DNA of 38,849 nucleotides from Candidatus Pacearchaeota archaeon (lineage in GTDB: Archaea; Nanobdellota; Nanobdellia; Pacearchaeales; GW2011-AR1), in assembly GCA_018221305.1 (NCBI GenBank), contig JAAOYK010000046.1, forward strand, positions 1 to 38,849, given 5' to 3'. The position numbers and the translations under genes were made by a program. The notes below the pieces were generated by a model. It did no database searches. It saw only the letters and a program-made list of their open reading frames with translations, and was not told the DNA's origin. This document shows, piece after piece, positions 18,573 through 28,252 of this stretch (its first letter is position 1; each line of letters begins with the position of its first letter).

Positions 18573-19499
18573 TTAAAGAATTAACCAGTTAACAAGCATT
18601 CCAAGATACATACCTGTTGTTAAAAATGGCATTGCTGGGTAAAATTTTCCTTTACGTGCTAATATGAACAAAGCTATAAGAGATAATGTTGCAAAAACAC
18701 TTATTACTAATGCAGGCATAAGTCCTGCAAGTTTATAAAAAACTCCTGCAGTAATTATTGGAAAGACAACATCCCCACCACCAAGAATTGCTAAGCTTAC
18801 CTTAACTTTTGCTTTTTTGAATTCTTTTTCAATTTTTTCGTCACCCTTACCTTTATATTTTTGTTTTATTTGTTGAATTTTAGCTTTTTCTCCCTTGTTA
18901 GCATAAGGTACAAAAAAGCCAGCAAAGATTTTTAGATTATTCATTTGGTAATTTGCCATCTTTTGCATAAAACCACTACGCCACACTGCCCAAATGTCAT
19001 ACAAAGAAATAATTAGTAAAAGAATAATTATCCCAAAAATTCCTAGGATCGGTACAAAAACAGCAGCTATTCCAGGATAGATTAATAATTCAGTAAAATT
19101 ATGAACATAAAAATTACGTCTATAAATTTTTATGAATGCAAAAGGAAGAGCAACAACTGCAGCAATAATTGCAGGATAAACCAAATTAAATCTTACTAAA
19201 AGTGCATTAATTGCCAAAGACAGTGCAAGAATTGTAACAAAGAAAAACCAAAATCTGATAAATTTGGCTGCATTTATTTTTGTTAGAAAAACGAAAAGTG
19301 CTACTGCTATTATAAAAGAAATAACAATTGATGTAATAATGGAAAGAGAATCTTCACTTTTTAATTCTTCAGGAGGCTCCATGCCAAAAGGCAACTGATT
19401 ATCATTACTATTATAAGTGGCAATTACAAATAATCCGATCAACTGCGTCACAAAAAACATTATAACAAGAATTGTAGTTACTTTTATGCTATGTTTCAT
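18573..19499 (-). CDS. Presenilin/signal-peptide-peptidase-like intramembrane aspartyl protease (A22)
   Basis: Polytopic; SLYDIWAV (YD) and LGGGDVVFP (GxGD) motifs plus PAMPFLT (PAL-like). Confidence 0.85.
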   Translation of the reverse strand: MKHSIKVTTILVIMFFVTQLIGLFVIATYNSNDNQLPFGMEPPEELKSEDSLSIITSIVISFIIAVALFVFLTKINAAKFIRFWFFFVTILALSLAINALLVRFNLVYPAIIAAVVALPFAFIKIYRRNFYVHNFTELLIYPGIAAVFVPILGIFGIIILLLIISLYDIWAVWRSGFMQKMANYQMNNLKIFAGFFVPYANKGEKAKIQQIKQKYKGKGDEKIEKEFKKAKVKVSLAILGGGDVVFPIITAGVFYKLAGLMPALVISVFATLSLIALFILARKGKFYPAMPFLTTGMYLGMLVNWLIL

Positions 19500-19588
19500 A
19501 TCGTATGAAAACCAATGAGGTTCTCTCCTTTTTATATCTAATATAGTAAAAGCATGTTTTTAAAGCTATACCAAGCAGAAGAAGAAAA

Positions 19589-21475
19589 TTAACGCAATCT
19601 TATTGTTTCAAGATTTCTTGGAACATTTGTCTCTATGTGATGCAATTTGTAAATACTAGACGCAAGGTCCAAACATTTGCTTTGTTCACCATGATTAATG
19701 ATTATACGATTTGGTCTAGGATTACTTCTATTAGCAAAATCTAATAATTCATTTCTTCCAGCATGTGCTGTTAGGCCAGGGATTGTAACAATTTCTAAGT
19801 TTACACTAATATCTTCATCTTTGCCATCAACAGTCATTTTTACATGTTTTATTCCATCTTGTATTTGTCTACCTAATGAACCAACACCTTGATAACAAAC
19901 AAAACAAATTTTATTTTTTTTATTGCTTGCAAAATGTCTTAAGTACTCAACAGATGCCCCTCCAACAAGCATACCTGAAGTTGCCAAAACAACGCATGGC
20001 CCGCCTTCTATTACTTCTTTTCTTTCAGTAGGACTACCAACACGAACAAAAATGTTTGAGACAAACGGATTATTGTCTTGAAAAATTTCTTTTCTTACAT
20101 GACCATTCAAAAAGTCAGGATATGCCGTATGAATACCATTAATGTCCCAGATCATACCATCAATATAAATAGGAACTTTTGGCATCTTCCCTTCTCTCAT
20201 TGCCTCTTCTAATATAAGCATTGTTTCTTGAGCTCTACCAAGACCTAACTCTGGAACTAAAATTTTTCCACCTTTCCTTATGGTATCTTTTATTGACTCA
20301 ATAAGTTGCTCTTCAGAATCACGCCGTGGAGGTAATATATCATTCCGGCTACCATAAGTTGATTCTACAATCATTGTCTCAAGACGTGGAAAGTTTGAGA
20401 TAGAACGATCAAGTAGCTTTGTCTTAGCATACTTCATATCTCCAGTATATAACAAATTATGAGCACCATTGCCAATATTAATATGAACCATTGCGCTTCC
20501 TAAGGCATGACCAGAATTATAAAGCGTTATTCGCATATCCTGAGCAATATCTGAGACTTCATTGTAATCAAGACAGATTGTATGCTTAACCATTTCTTTT
20601 ACGTCAACTGATGAAAATAATGGGGCAGAGGCTTGTTTATATGCTACACCAATAAAGTCAAGAGCAAGTAATGCTGCAATGTCACGTGTAGGAGCAGTCA
20701 TATATACAGGTCCACGGTAACCCATCTTGAAAAGATAAGGTATAAGTCCTGAGTGATCAAGATGTGCGTGTGATAAGATTATTGCATCAAGCTCATTAAT
20801 TTTAAATTCTGAAACGTCTAAGTAAGGAAACTTTTCTTTACCTTTACCTGCAACATTAATCCCACAATCAAGAAGGACCTTTGTTTGAGAAGTTTGGAGT
20901 AATAAACAACTTCGGCCGACTTGTCGTCCGCCTCCAAGAAACGAAACCCTTATCCATCCATCCATTTTTTCAGGATTCCATTCTTTGTAAATCTTTTTTC
21001 CAACAGAATTAAGAAACCTTTTACGTGTGGTATTATTTTGGTAAAGGACTGCACGAATACTTTCAGTAATCTTACTTTTTATTGCAGGACTACGTTGAAC
21101 TTGAGGAGTCCAAAATGTTTTTTCACGAATTTCTTTTAAAATAAGTCCAGATTTACCAATAACAAGTCCGGGTCGCTTAGCTTCAATAACAACTATACTT
21201 CTTTGAGGATCAAACAAAACTTCAGTAACACCTGCATCATCAGGCACAGTTTCTTTAATTATTCTCTCGGTTTCTTCATTAGATTTTAATAGTTTAGAAT
21301 CGCAACGAAGATCTATACGTTTCTTGAACTTGTTTACAAGTTCCCTAATAATGCCATCATTGTTCTTAAAAAAATCCATATCATTAGTATAAAGAACAAT
21401 ATTTGCTCCTTCAAAGTTTGCACTACCTATAACTTTTGGTAATTGTTTCTGAATATCTTTTAGAATATCTGCCAT
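19589..21475 (-). CDS. fttA: aCPSF1/FttA: KH-domain beta-CASP transcription termination ribonuclease
   Basis: N-terminal KH (RPGLVIGKSGLILKEI), metallo-beta-lactamase HAHLDHSG, beta-CASP region, C-terminal GLTAHAGRNELLDF. Confidence 0.93.
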   Translation of the reverse strand: MADILKDIQKQLPKVIGSANFEGANIVLYTNDMDFFKNNDGIIRELVNKFKKRIDLRCDSKLLKSNEETERIIKETVPDDAGVTEVLFDPQRSIVVIEAKRPGLVIGKSGLILKEIREKTFWTPQVQRSPAIKSKITESIRAVLYQNNTTRKRFLNSVGKKIYKEWNPEKMDGWIRVSFLGGGRQVGRSCLLLQTSQTKVLLDCGINVAGKGKEKFPYLDVSEFKINELDAIILSHAHLDHSGLIPYLFKMGYRGPVYMTAPTRDIAALLALDFIGVAYKQASAPLFSSVDVKEMVKHTICLDYNEVSDIAQDMRITLYNSGHALGSAMVHINIGNGAHNLLYTGDMKYAKTKLLDRSISNFPRLETMIVESTYGSRNDILPPRRDSEEQLIESIKDTIRKGGKILVPELGLGRAQETMLILEEAMREGKMPKVPIYIDGMIWDINGIHTAYPDFLNGHVRKEIFQDNNPFVSNIFVRVGSPTERKEVIEGGPCVVLATSGMLVGGASVEYLRHFASNKKNKICFVCYQGVGSLGRQIQDGIKHVKMTVDGKDEDISVNLEIVTIPGLTAHAGRNELLDFANRSNPRPNRIIINHGEQSKCLDLASSIYKLHHIETNVPRNLETIRLR

Positions 21476-21516
21476 TTTTTAAATTCTTTTGATAAAAATT
21501 ATGTTACACACCTTAT

Positions 21517-22179
21517 TTATTTTTGATTTTTATACTCTGGAGTAATTATTTGCTCAACAACATGTTTTATGCCTTTAGAAGTAATGGTCATCACATCAAA
21601 TCCATTACCGCTTGCAATATCACGTTGAGTTGACGCTTTTAACGCCTCTACTGCTAAATCTATTGCATCTGTTACACTTATATCTTTTTTATATTGTCTC
21701 TCTAATAATCCCAAGATATAAGGCATTCCTGATGAAAAATTTGCATCAAAATCTTCTACCTGTACTGCAGATCCTGCAGGTTCAACAGTGTAAAGTTCTG
21801 CTGATCCATCTTCATTAAATCCTCCAACCATTGTTCCTGCAACAAAAGCTATTGTTGAAAATTGACGAATATTACGATATGCAATAGTTGCAATCAAATT
21901 AGCTGCCTCCTTAACACTTGGCCTAAATTTTGATTTCAATTCTTTTAATCTTAATTCTGCTCTAACAATCTTTTGAAGCATTTCAATATCTGATGCTACA
22001 CCTGTACCTGATAATACTAAATAATCATTAATCATTACTACTTTTTGTTTATTCTTATTCATTACAATAGTGCCTGCAGTACTACGTCTGTCTCCAGCCA
22101 TAACAACACCATCTTTACAGACTATGCCTACAAGACTTGTGCCAGATTGTAAAACGCTTTTTTTCAATTCATTATCCAT
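21517..22179 (-). CDS. psmB: Proteasome beta subunit
   Basis: Short propeptide then G|TSLVGIVCKDGVVMAGDRRSTAG, VLSGTGVASD. Confidence 0.93.
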   Translation of the reverse strand: MDNELKKSVLQSGTSLVGIVCKDGVVMAGDRRSTAGTIVMNKNKQKVVMINDYLVLSGTGVASDIEMLQKIVRAELRLKELKSKFRPSVKEAANLIATIAYRNIRQFSTIAFVAGTMVGGFNEDGSAELYTVEPAGSAVQVEDFDANFSSGMPYILGLLERQYKKDISVTDAIDLAVEALKASTQRDIASGNGFDVMTITSKGIKHVVEQIITPEYKNQK

Positions 22180-22269
22180 TTTTAACTTTATAGAAAATTC
22201 TAGATTGTTTTTTAATCTAAATCTTTAGAATTTATATAAATACTATAAAAGAACGGTTTATAAAGTTTT

Positions 22270-24321
22270 TTATTGCTCAATGTTAGTTATTCCAAAATCC
22301 TTTCTGATTCGTATAATATTATCAACAAATCCTTCAATTTTTTGCTCATGACTGACTAAAATTAATTGATCAGCCTTTAACTGATGTAATACGTCGCGTA
22401 TTTTATCTAATTGTTGTGCTGAAAAACCGTCAGTTGGCTCATCTAAGATGACCAAATTTGATGTTTTTATATTACTCATTATTGAGTTTATTACCTGATT
22501 AAGCGAAAGACGGTATGCCAAAGCAATTGCAGTACGTTCTCCTCCAGACAAGAATGCATAATCTAACTCATAATCCTGTTGCTCAATAACTGGAGAAAAG
22601 TTATCATCAAGCTTTGCAGATAAAGATTCTGAAACAAGAGTTGAAAACCACTCTGAAAAAAGTGTTGAAAATTCTTCCTTTAAGGTTAGCATTACTTGCT
22701 TTTCAGTGGACAAGATCAGATTAATATATTTTTCTGAAACCCAGTATTCTAATTCTCTTATTTTTTCAATCGCTTTTTTAACTTCTTCCTTTTTCTTAAT
22801 ACGTATTTCATATTCTTTTATTTCTTTTTCAACGAATTGTAATTCTTTATTAACTTCTGCTTTTTTAATAGCAAGCTTGTTTTCTTGCAACTTACTTTGC
22901 TTTAGTTCTACATTTTTTTCTTCAAAATTGCGATCAAACTTTGTATAATCTTGTATAGCCTTTTTTGTACTTTCAAGATGCTTAATTAACATATCAAGAT
23001 CTTTTTGTAATGAATCTTGCTGCTTTTGTAAGTCTACTACACGCTCTTCTTTTTCTTTCACATTTTCAGACTTCACCTTTAATAGTTCCAGTTCAGATTG
23101 TTTCTTTTTAAATTCACTCTTTTTTCTTTTTGTATCTTCAATCTTTTCTGTAAGTTCATTTTTATTTTTATTCAATTCGTTCATCTGTTTTTGAATATTT
23201 TCAATCTCACTATTTGTGATCCCAAAAATGTTCTTTTTATATTCGCTTGAAACTTCCTGGAGACAAGTAGGACATTTTTGCATGTTTGAAATTTTATTTT
23301 TTAAAATTAATGCTTCCCTTCGTCTAGATTCTAATGAATTAATCTTGCTTATTACAGTGATATACTCTTTTTGCATTTCGCTTTCTTTTTGTTCCTGAAA
23401 CAAGGCACGCTGGTTTAAAGAATCAAATTCCTGCTGACTAAAAGTAATTTTTTTTGCTTCACTAATTTGCATTTCTAAACTTTTAAGCGTATTAATAAGA
23501 GTTGTTTTTTGCTGCGTCTTTTCACTAATTAAAATTTTTGATTTTGCGAGCTCTGTTTCAAGTGCACGCTTTTCACTAATTTTTTCTTGAAGATCTTCAA
23601 TATCTTTTTCATGAAGTTCTCGATTACTTATTGATACTTTATAATCGTTTATAGCAGATTTTTGTTCCACTTTTTTTGTATCTAATTCTTCTTTCTTTTT
23701 TATTAAGGATTTTTTTTCTGCTTCAAGATCATAAATGATTCCTTCATTAATACGTATTTTTTCTTTTAATTTTGTTACAAGAATAGATGTGTTTTCTTCA
23801 ATTCGTTTATATTTATCAATTCCAAAGACATGACGTAAAGTGTTTAAACGAATATCTCCTGGTTCTAAGATTATCTGCTTCATTTCTTCTTGAGGCGTGT
23901 ATACTGTAAATTTATATAACAAATTGGTCTTTTTTGCAAACTCTCTTGGGTAATTTAGAATTTTTAGTACTTTACTTTTTACTTCTGTTACACTTCCCTC
24001 AAATTTTTCATTATCAATAGTAATTGATGCACAATCCTGATTTACAGATTTTTTCCCTCTTTTTAAGGTTCTTTCAATAATCACTTCTGTTCCTTCAATC
24101 TCAAATTCTAGTTTAACACTTCCAGTGTCTGTCCCATTACGTAAAAGAGATGTACCTTTCTGGCTTGGTTGAAGACCAAAAAGTGCAAACTCTATTGCCA
24201 AAAGAATTGTAGTTTTTCCGCTACCAATATCACCAGATAAAAGGGTTGAACCTTTTGGAAAAATCATCTCCTGGCTTTCATAACTTCTAAGATTTTTAAT
24301 TGAGAGTTTTTTCAAAATCAT
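22270..24321 (-). CDS. rad50: Rad50-like ATPase with zinc hook
   Basis: Walker A GDIGSGKTTILLAIEF, CPTC hook, FLSGGERTAIALAYRLSLNQ signature, LVILDEPTDG Walker B; long coiled coils. Confidence 0.9.
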   Translation of the reverse strand: MILKKLSIKNLRSYESQEMIFPKGSTLLSGDIGSGKTTILLAIEFALFGLQPSQKGTSLLRNGTDTGSVKLEFEIEGTEVIIERTLKRGKKSVNQDCASITIDNEKFEGSVTEVKSKVLKILNYPREFAKKTNLLYKFTVYTPQEEMKQIILEPGDIRLNTLRHVFGIDKYKRIEENTSILVTKLKEKIRINEGIIYDLEAEKKSLIKKKEELDTKKVEQKSAINDYKVSISNRELHEKDIEDLQEKISEKRALETELAKSKILISEKTQQKTTLINTLKSLEMQISEAKKITFSQQEFDSLNQRALFQEQKESEMQKEYITVISKINSLESRRREALILKNKISNMQKCPTCLQEVSSEYKKNIFGITNSEIENIQKQMNELNKNKNELTEKIEDTKRKKSEFKKKQSELELLKVKSENVKEKEERVVDLQKQQDSLQKDLDMLIKHLESTKKAIQDYTKFDRNFEEKNVELKQSKLQENKLAIKKAEVNKELQFVEKEIKEYEIRIKKKEEVKKAIEKIRELEYWVSEKYINLILSTEKQVMLTLKEEFSTLFSEWFSTLVSESLSAKLDDNFSPVIEQQDYELDYAFLSGGERTAIALAYRLSLNQVINSIMSNIKTSNLVILDEPTDGFSAQQLDKIRDVLHQLKADQLILVSHEQKIEGFVDNIIRIRKDFGITNIEQ

Positions 24322-24330
24322 TGTTTAGTT

Positions 24331-25533
24331 TTATAGTTCTAATTTTAGCACTTTATTTAATTCAGATAATAGCCTGTTTTCAAAAATTGCTTTTTTTTCT
24401 CCTTCTTGCTTTTCAAGACTTAATGCACCCATCAAAGGGAAAATTAAGTGATTGAATTGTGAAGGATTATTTTTTTCATATTTCTTGATCAATAAATCTT
24501 CAACACGTTCCATATCTGAGGACTGAAACTGAATATCAATCTTTTGTTTTTCAGTAGTAAGCTTAGATGTATTTTTTAAAAAAGCATACACACCTTTTCT
24601 TTCTAAAAATTCTTTAATTTCTACAAAGTTTATATCTGATATTTTTCCTTGTTGCAAGACTCCAAAAACTTTTAACAAAACAATCTTATCTTCAAGATCA
24701 AGTTTTTCTAGTTCAGAAATTATTTGTTCAGTACCTTTAAGCGCATCTTCAAGCTCTATTTTGACAACTTCTACCTCTTTTAATTTTATTTCTTTTTTTG
24801 TTATCTTTGTGTACCCTTCAACCTCAATAATATAAAAACATCCACATTTTAATTCTTCTAATTCTTTAAAATTATTTGGAAAAGTTGGCCCCCCATAAAT
24901 CACAGGCTTTCCATTTATTTCTTGTTCAAAATCTATATGAATATGCCCTAACGCATAATAATCTGAATGTGGTAAATCATTTATGCCAATGGATTCTATT
25001 GGTAAATCTCCTTTTACTTCATCAATAGTAGTATGTAACATCAAAATCCTAAAATGATCCTGATATGATTCTTTTATTCTGATACGCTTTAGATCATTTA
25101 CTTCTAATCCGGATTTTTTTCCAGGATAACCATAAACATAAGCAGACTTGTGAATTAATGGATTTAGTACTATTTTATAATTTTCAGGATCATCAATATC
25201 TTTCTCAGTTTCATGTTTTGCGATCTCACAAAATCCTGCTTTCTCTAAAACATCTAAAAAAGTTTTACCAGACACAGAATAGTCATGACTTCCCGCGATA
25301 ATGTAGGCCTTTATACCTGCATCTTTTAATTTTCTAAATTCTGCAAAAGTTTCCTTTAAAACCTCAATTGGAGGGAATGCCGAGTCAAATAAATCTCCAG
25401 TAAATAAAATAAACTCAACATTATCACTAATACAAGTGTCTATTGCTTTTCTAAAAGATTCAATATTTAATTGTTGTAATTCAGGTAATCTCCATCCACC
25501 TAAATGACAGTCTGCTAAGTGTGCAAATTTCAT
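24331..25533 (-). CDS. mre11: Mre11-like nuclease (ORF track extends to 25590; MKFAHLADCHLGGW start preferred)
   Basis: MKFAHLADCHLGGWR, FTGDLFDSA, AGSHDYS, GHIHIDFEQ phosphoesterase motifs; adjacent to rad50. Confidence 0.9.
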   Translation of the reverse strand: MKFAHLADCHLGGWRLPELQQLNIESFRKAIDTCISDNVEFILFTGDLFDSAFPPIEVLKETFAEFRKLKDAGIKAYIIAGSHDYSVSGKTFLDVLEKAGFCEIAKHETEKDIDDPENYKIVLNPLIHKSAYVYGYPGKKSGLEVNDLKRIRIKESYQDHFRILMLHTTIDEVKGDLPIESIGINDLPHSDYYALGHIHIDFEQEINGKPVIYGGPTFPNNFKELEELKCGCFYIIEVEGYTKITKKEIKLKEVEVVKIELEDALKGTEQIISELEKLDLEDKIVLLKVFGVLQQGKISDINFVEIKEFLERKGVYAFLKNTSKLTTEKQKIDIQFQSSDMERVEDLLIKKYEKNNPSQFNHLIFPLMGALSLEKQEGEKKAIFENRLLSELNKVLKLEL

Positions 25534-25631
25534 TTTTAGTTTTGTATTCTCTTTCTTTAAAATATCAAAAAGTAGGGCTTTTATAAGCATAACTATGATA
25601 GAAAAATATCTTTACTAATTATCAAAAAGTA

Positions 25632-26198
25632 TTAATTTTGTAAATAGAACTTATAGACAAACAATTCTTCAAAATCTATCTTTTCTTTACCAATCAATTC
25701 ATATTTGTATCTTAACTTTCTTGCATGTTTTAGAATTACGTTGGATTTTGAAAGGCTTGAGAATAAGAGTAGAATTTCTCCATCTTCTTTTAGATGACTT
25801 TTTGCTTGATCTAAAAATTTAACGATTATTTCATAACCTTGTTCTCCTGCTGTTGTTGCCACACGAGACTCTTTTGGTTCACGTTTATCTTCTGGAAGAT
25901 AGGGGGGATTAAATACTATTAAATCAAAAGAATCCTCAATATTACTAAAAAGATCTGAATAAATTATTTTTAGATCTTTGTTTTGTTCTTTTAGTTGGGA
26001 TATAGCTAGCTGATTAATATCTGCAACAGTTATGTTCTCAAATCCTAAATCCAGTGCTGTTTTTGCCTGCACACCTGAACCAGTTCCCATGTCAAGAATA
26101 GATAGATCCTTATGTCGTTTTTTATTGTTATCTTTTAAATAACTAGCAATACATCTAGCTAAAAGGTAAGAATCTTCGCGAGGTTGATAAATTTCCAT
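25632..26198 (-). CDS. HemK/Mtq2-type class I SAM methyltransferase
   Basis: YQPREDSYLLA, LDMGTGSGVQAKTA, VFNPPYLPED. Confidence 0.85.
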   Translation of the reverse strand: MEIYQPREDSYLLARCIASYLKDNNKKRHKDLSILDMGTGSGVQAKTALDLGFENITVADINQLAISQLKEQNKDLKIIYSDLFSNIEDSFDLIVFNPPYLPEDKREPKESRVATTAGEQGYEIIVKFLDQAKSHLKEDGEILLLFSSLSKSNVILKHARKLRYKYELIGKEKIDFEELFVYKFYLQN

Positions 26199-26247
26199 AG
26201 TAAAACTAGAAAAAGGATATATTTAAAATTAATATCAAGAATTAATA

Positions 26248-26760
26248 TCAAGAAAAAAACGAAAGTATTGATTTTCTAAAAAATAGGGTTACAACCAAAA
26301 CACCTATCAAAAGAATCAAAAATATAAACAAAAGAATTTCTTTAAAGTAATTTGGCTTAGCATGACCAATCTTTCTTAGCTGGTTTGATATTGGTCCAGT
26401 TGGTCGAGGAACACTTGCTGGAGCAGATATTGCTTGCTTGATTGAATTACTAGAATTTATCATCCCACCTTGAGGTTTTGGCAATTGTTGTGTTGATTGT
26501 TGAGGCTGAGGGGTAGGACTTGGAGGAACTTGTTTCATACTATTTTGTTTTGGAAAAAAAGTTTTTTGATCCGGCATAGTAAGATGCTCATCAGGCATCG
26601 TCTCTTGCAAATGAATAGCACCACCACCAATAAATTTTGCCGCTTCTTGAACCTCGCGAACATTATATCCTGAATTAATTAATACTTCAACAGAGGTTCG
26701 AAGTGGTTCACCATTTGCTACAGCATTATTTAATGCAGTTAATATTTCCTCATTTACCAT
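26248..26760 (-). CDS. Tail-anchored protein with N-terminal helical (UBA-like?) domain and Pro/Gln-rich linker
   Basis: EILTALNNAVANGEPLRTSVEVLINSGYNVREVQEAAKFIGGG; C-terminal TM ILLFIFLILLIGVLVVTLFF; TAATG overlap with RNase J. Confidence 0.65.
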   Translation of the reverse strand: MVNEEILTALNNAVANGEPLRTSVEVLINSGYNVREVQEAAKFIGGGAIHLQETMPDEHLTMPDQKTFFPKQNSMKQVPPSPTPQPQQSTQQLPKPQGGMINSSNSIKQAISAPASVPRPTGPISNQLRKIGHAKPNYFKEILLFIFLILLIGVLVVTLFFRKSILSFFS

Positions 26761-28094
26761 TATTTAAACGTCAAACGATCACCATCATTTACTAAATGCA
26801 AGTAATGACCATTGTATCCCATTTCTTTTGCAAGATCAATCATTGGTCCAATTTTACTATGATCCCCATGAGCAGGAATAATATGCTCTGGATTAATCAT
26901 ATTAATGAAATCTCGTAAATCCTCACGGCCAGCATGACCTGAAACATGAACATTGTTAAATAAACGGATCCCACGTTTTTTGAACCGATTATCCAGACGC
27001 TGTCTGTTTTCAATATTTACTTTTGTTGGAATTACTGATGAAGAGAAAATAATATGATCTTCTCGTTGGAACTGAAAATGTAACCTATTTCGTGCCAAAC
27101 GATCCAAAATGCTTCCGGGCTCTCCCTGATGACCAGTGCATACTACCATGTACTCTTTTCTTTTTCTTTGTACAAGCTTTAATTTTTTCTCTACCTGATT
27201 TCTATATGTTGCTATCTCAAAATCATTAGCAAAAGGGCACATGTCAATCCTTTTAGAAGCAAGAACATATTTTTTTAAACTTCTACCTAAAAAAATTATT
27301 TTACGATTTAAGCGTTTACCAAATTCTACAATAGATTTTAAGCGCGCAATGTGTGAAGAAAAAGTTGTTACGAAAAGCGCAGCATCTTCGTTGCTAGTTG
27401 TCAGCATTACGTCTTCAAGCAAAGTACGGGCAACCTTTTCACTTGCAGTCTTTCTTTCATCTCCAGAATATAACGAATCCACAATTAACACCTTTACACC
27501 TTCACGTGCCAGCTCTTTTAATTTTTCATAATTTGGCCTTTTTCCAAGTATTGGATTATTATCAAACTTGAAATCATTAGAATATAAGACCACACCTTGA
27601 GGAGTATGTAAGGCAAGCATTGACGTCTGAATTGTCGAATGAGTAATGTTGACAAATTCTAATTTATATCTTCGATTTTTTCCTTGGATATAATAAAAAG
27701 AGTTTGGCTGAACCGTTCTAATCTTATTACTTAAAAAAATATTTTCATCTTTTAAAATTGATTTTAAAACTTCAATTGTAAACGGGGTTCCTACAATTTC
27801 TGCATTATATCTGTGCGCAAGAAGTGGAATAGCACCAATATGATCTAAATGTGCATGGCTGGGAATTATCGCGCGAACTTTGCCACGTAAATTTTCTCTA
27901 TCAAGTATTAAGTCGTTTGGCACTGCAGCAATTGATCTAAGTTTTTTTTCAGTATAAACTTTTTCTGATTCTTCTAACTCAACTATTGGAGGTAAAAAAA
28001 AACCACAATCAAAAAGTATAACATCATCACCCAAGTCTACAGCAGTCATATTTTTTCCTACTTCATTATATCCGCCAATAGTATAAATCTTCAT
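26760..28094 (-). CDS. rnj: RNase J-type beta-CASP ribonuclease (ORF track start 28115; SD-supported ATG at 28094)
   Basis: MKIYTIGGYNEVGKNMTAVDLGDDVILFDCG, PSHAHLDHIGAIP, VSGHAGREDL, IPAHGDHSK; AAGGAGGA SD (revcomp 28103-28110). Confidence 0.9.
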   Translation of the reverse strand: MKIYTIGGYNEVGKNMTAVDLGDDVILFDCGFFLPPIVELEESEKVYTEKKLRSIAAVPNDLILDRENLRGKVRAIIPSHAHLDHIGAIPLLAHRYNAEIVGTPFTIEVLKSILKDENIFLSNKIRTVQPNSFYYIQGKNRRYKLEFVNITHSTIQTSMLALHTPQGVVLYSNDFKFDNNPILGKRPNYEKLKELAREGVKVLIVDSLYSGDERKTASEKVARTLLEDVMLTTSNEDAALFVTTFSSHIARLKSIVEFGKRLNRKIIFLGRSLKKYVLASKRIDMCPFANDFEIATYRNQVEKKLKLVQRKRKEYMVVCTGHQGEPGSILDRLARNRLHFQFQREDHIIFSSSVIPTKVNIENRQRLDNRFKKRGIRLFNNVHVSGHAGREDLRDFINMINPEHIIPAHGDHSKIGPMIDLAKEMGYNGHYLHLVNDGDRLTFK

Positions 28095-28204
28095 ATCTGT
28101 TTTCCTCCTTATCAATAATACAATAATTATGCATTAGTTTAAATATATTTGTTTTTATAGAAAGTGTTATATACCAAGTTTTTCTTTAAATTATTAAGAT
28201 TATT

Positions 28205-28220
28205 GAGGTGAAAACACCTT
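28205..28220 (+). promoter_or_regulatory. Leader hairpin upstream of the glycosyltransferase
   Basis: GAGGTG-AAAA-CACCTT 6-bp stem (one G-U) in the leader; TATA-like TTATATA at 28167-28173. Confidence 0.4.
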
Positions 28221-28252
28221 AGATTGACTTCTGGGACTACGAAAGATTTTCA

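Noticed and set aside
28220-28222. Pyrrolysine-type genome recoding from the in-frame TAG
   Set aside because: TAG ends several other genes here (9526, 12607, 18149, 30023) and no pyl gene is in view; only the local anomaly is retained as a finding.
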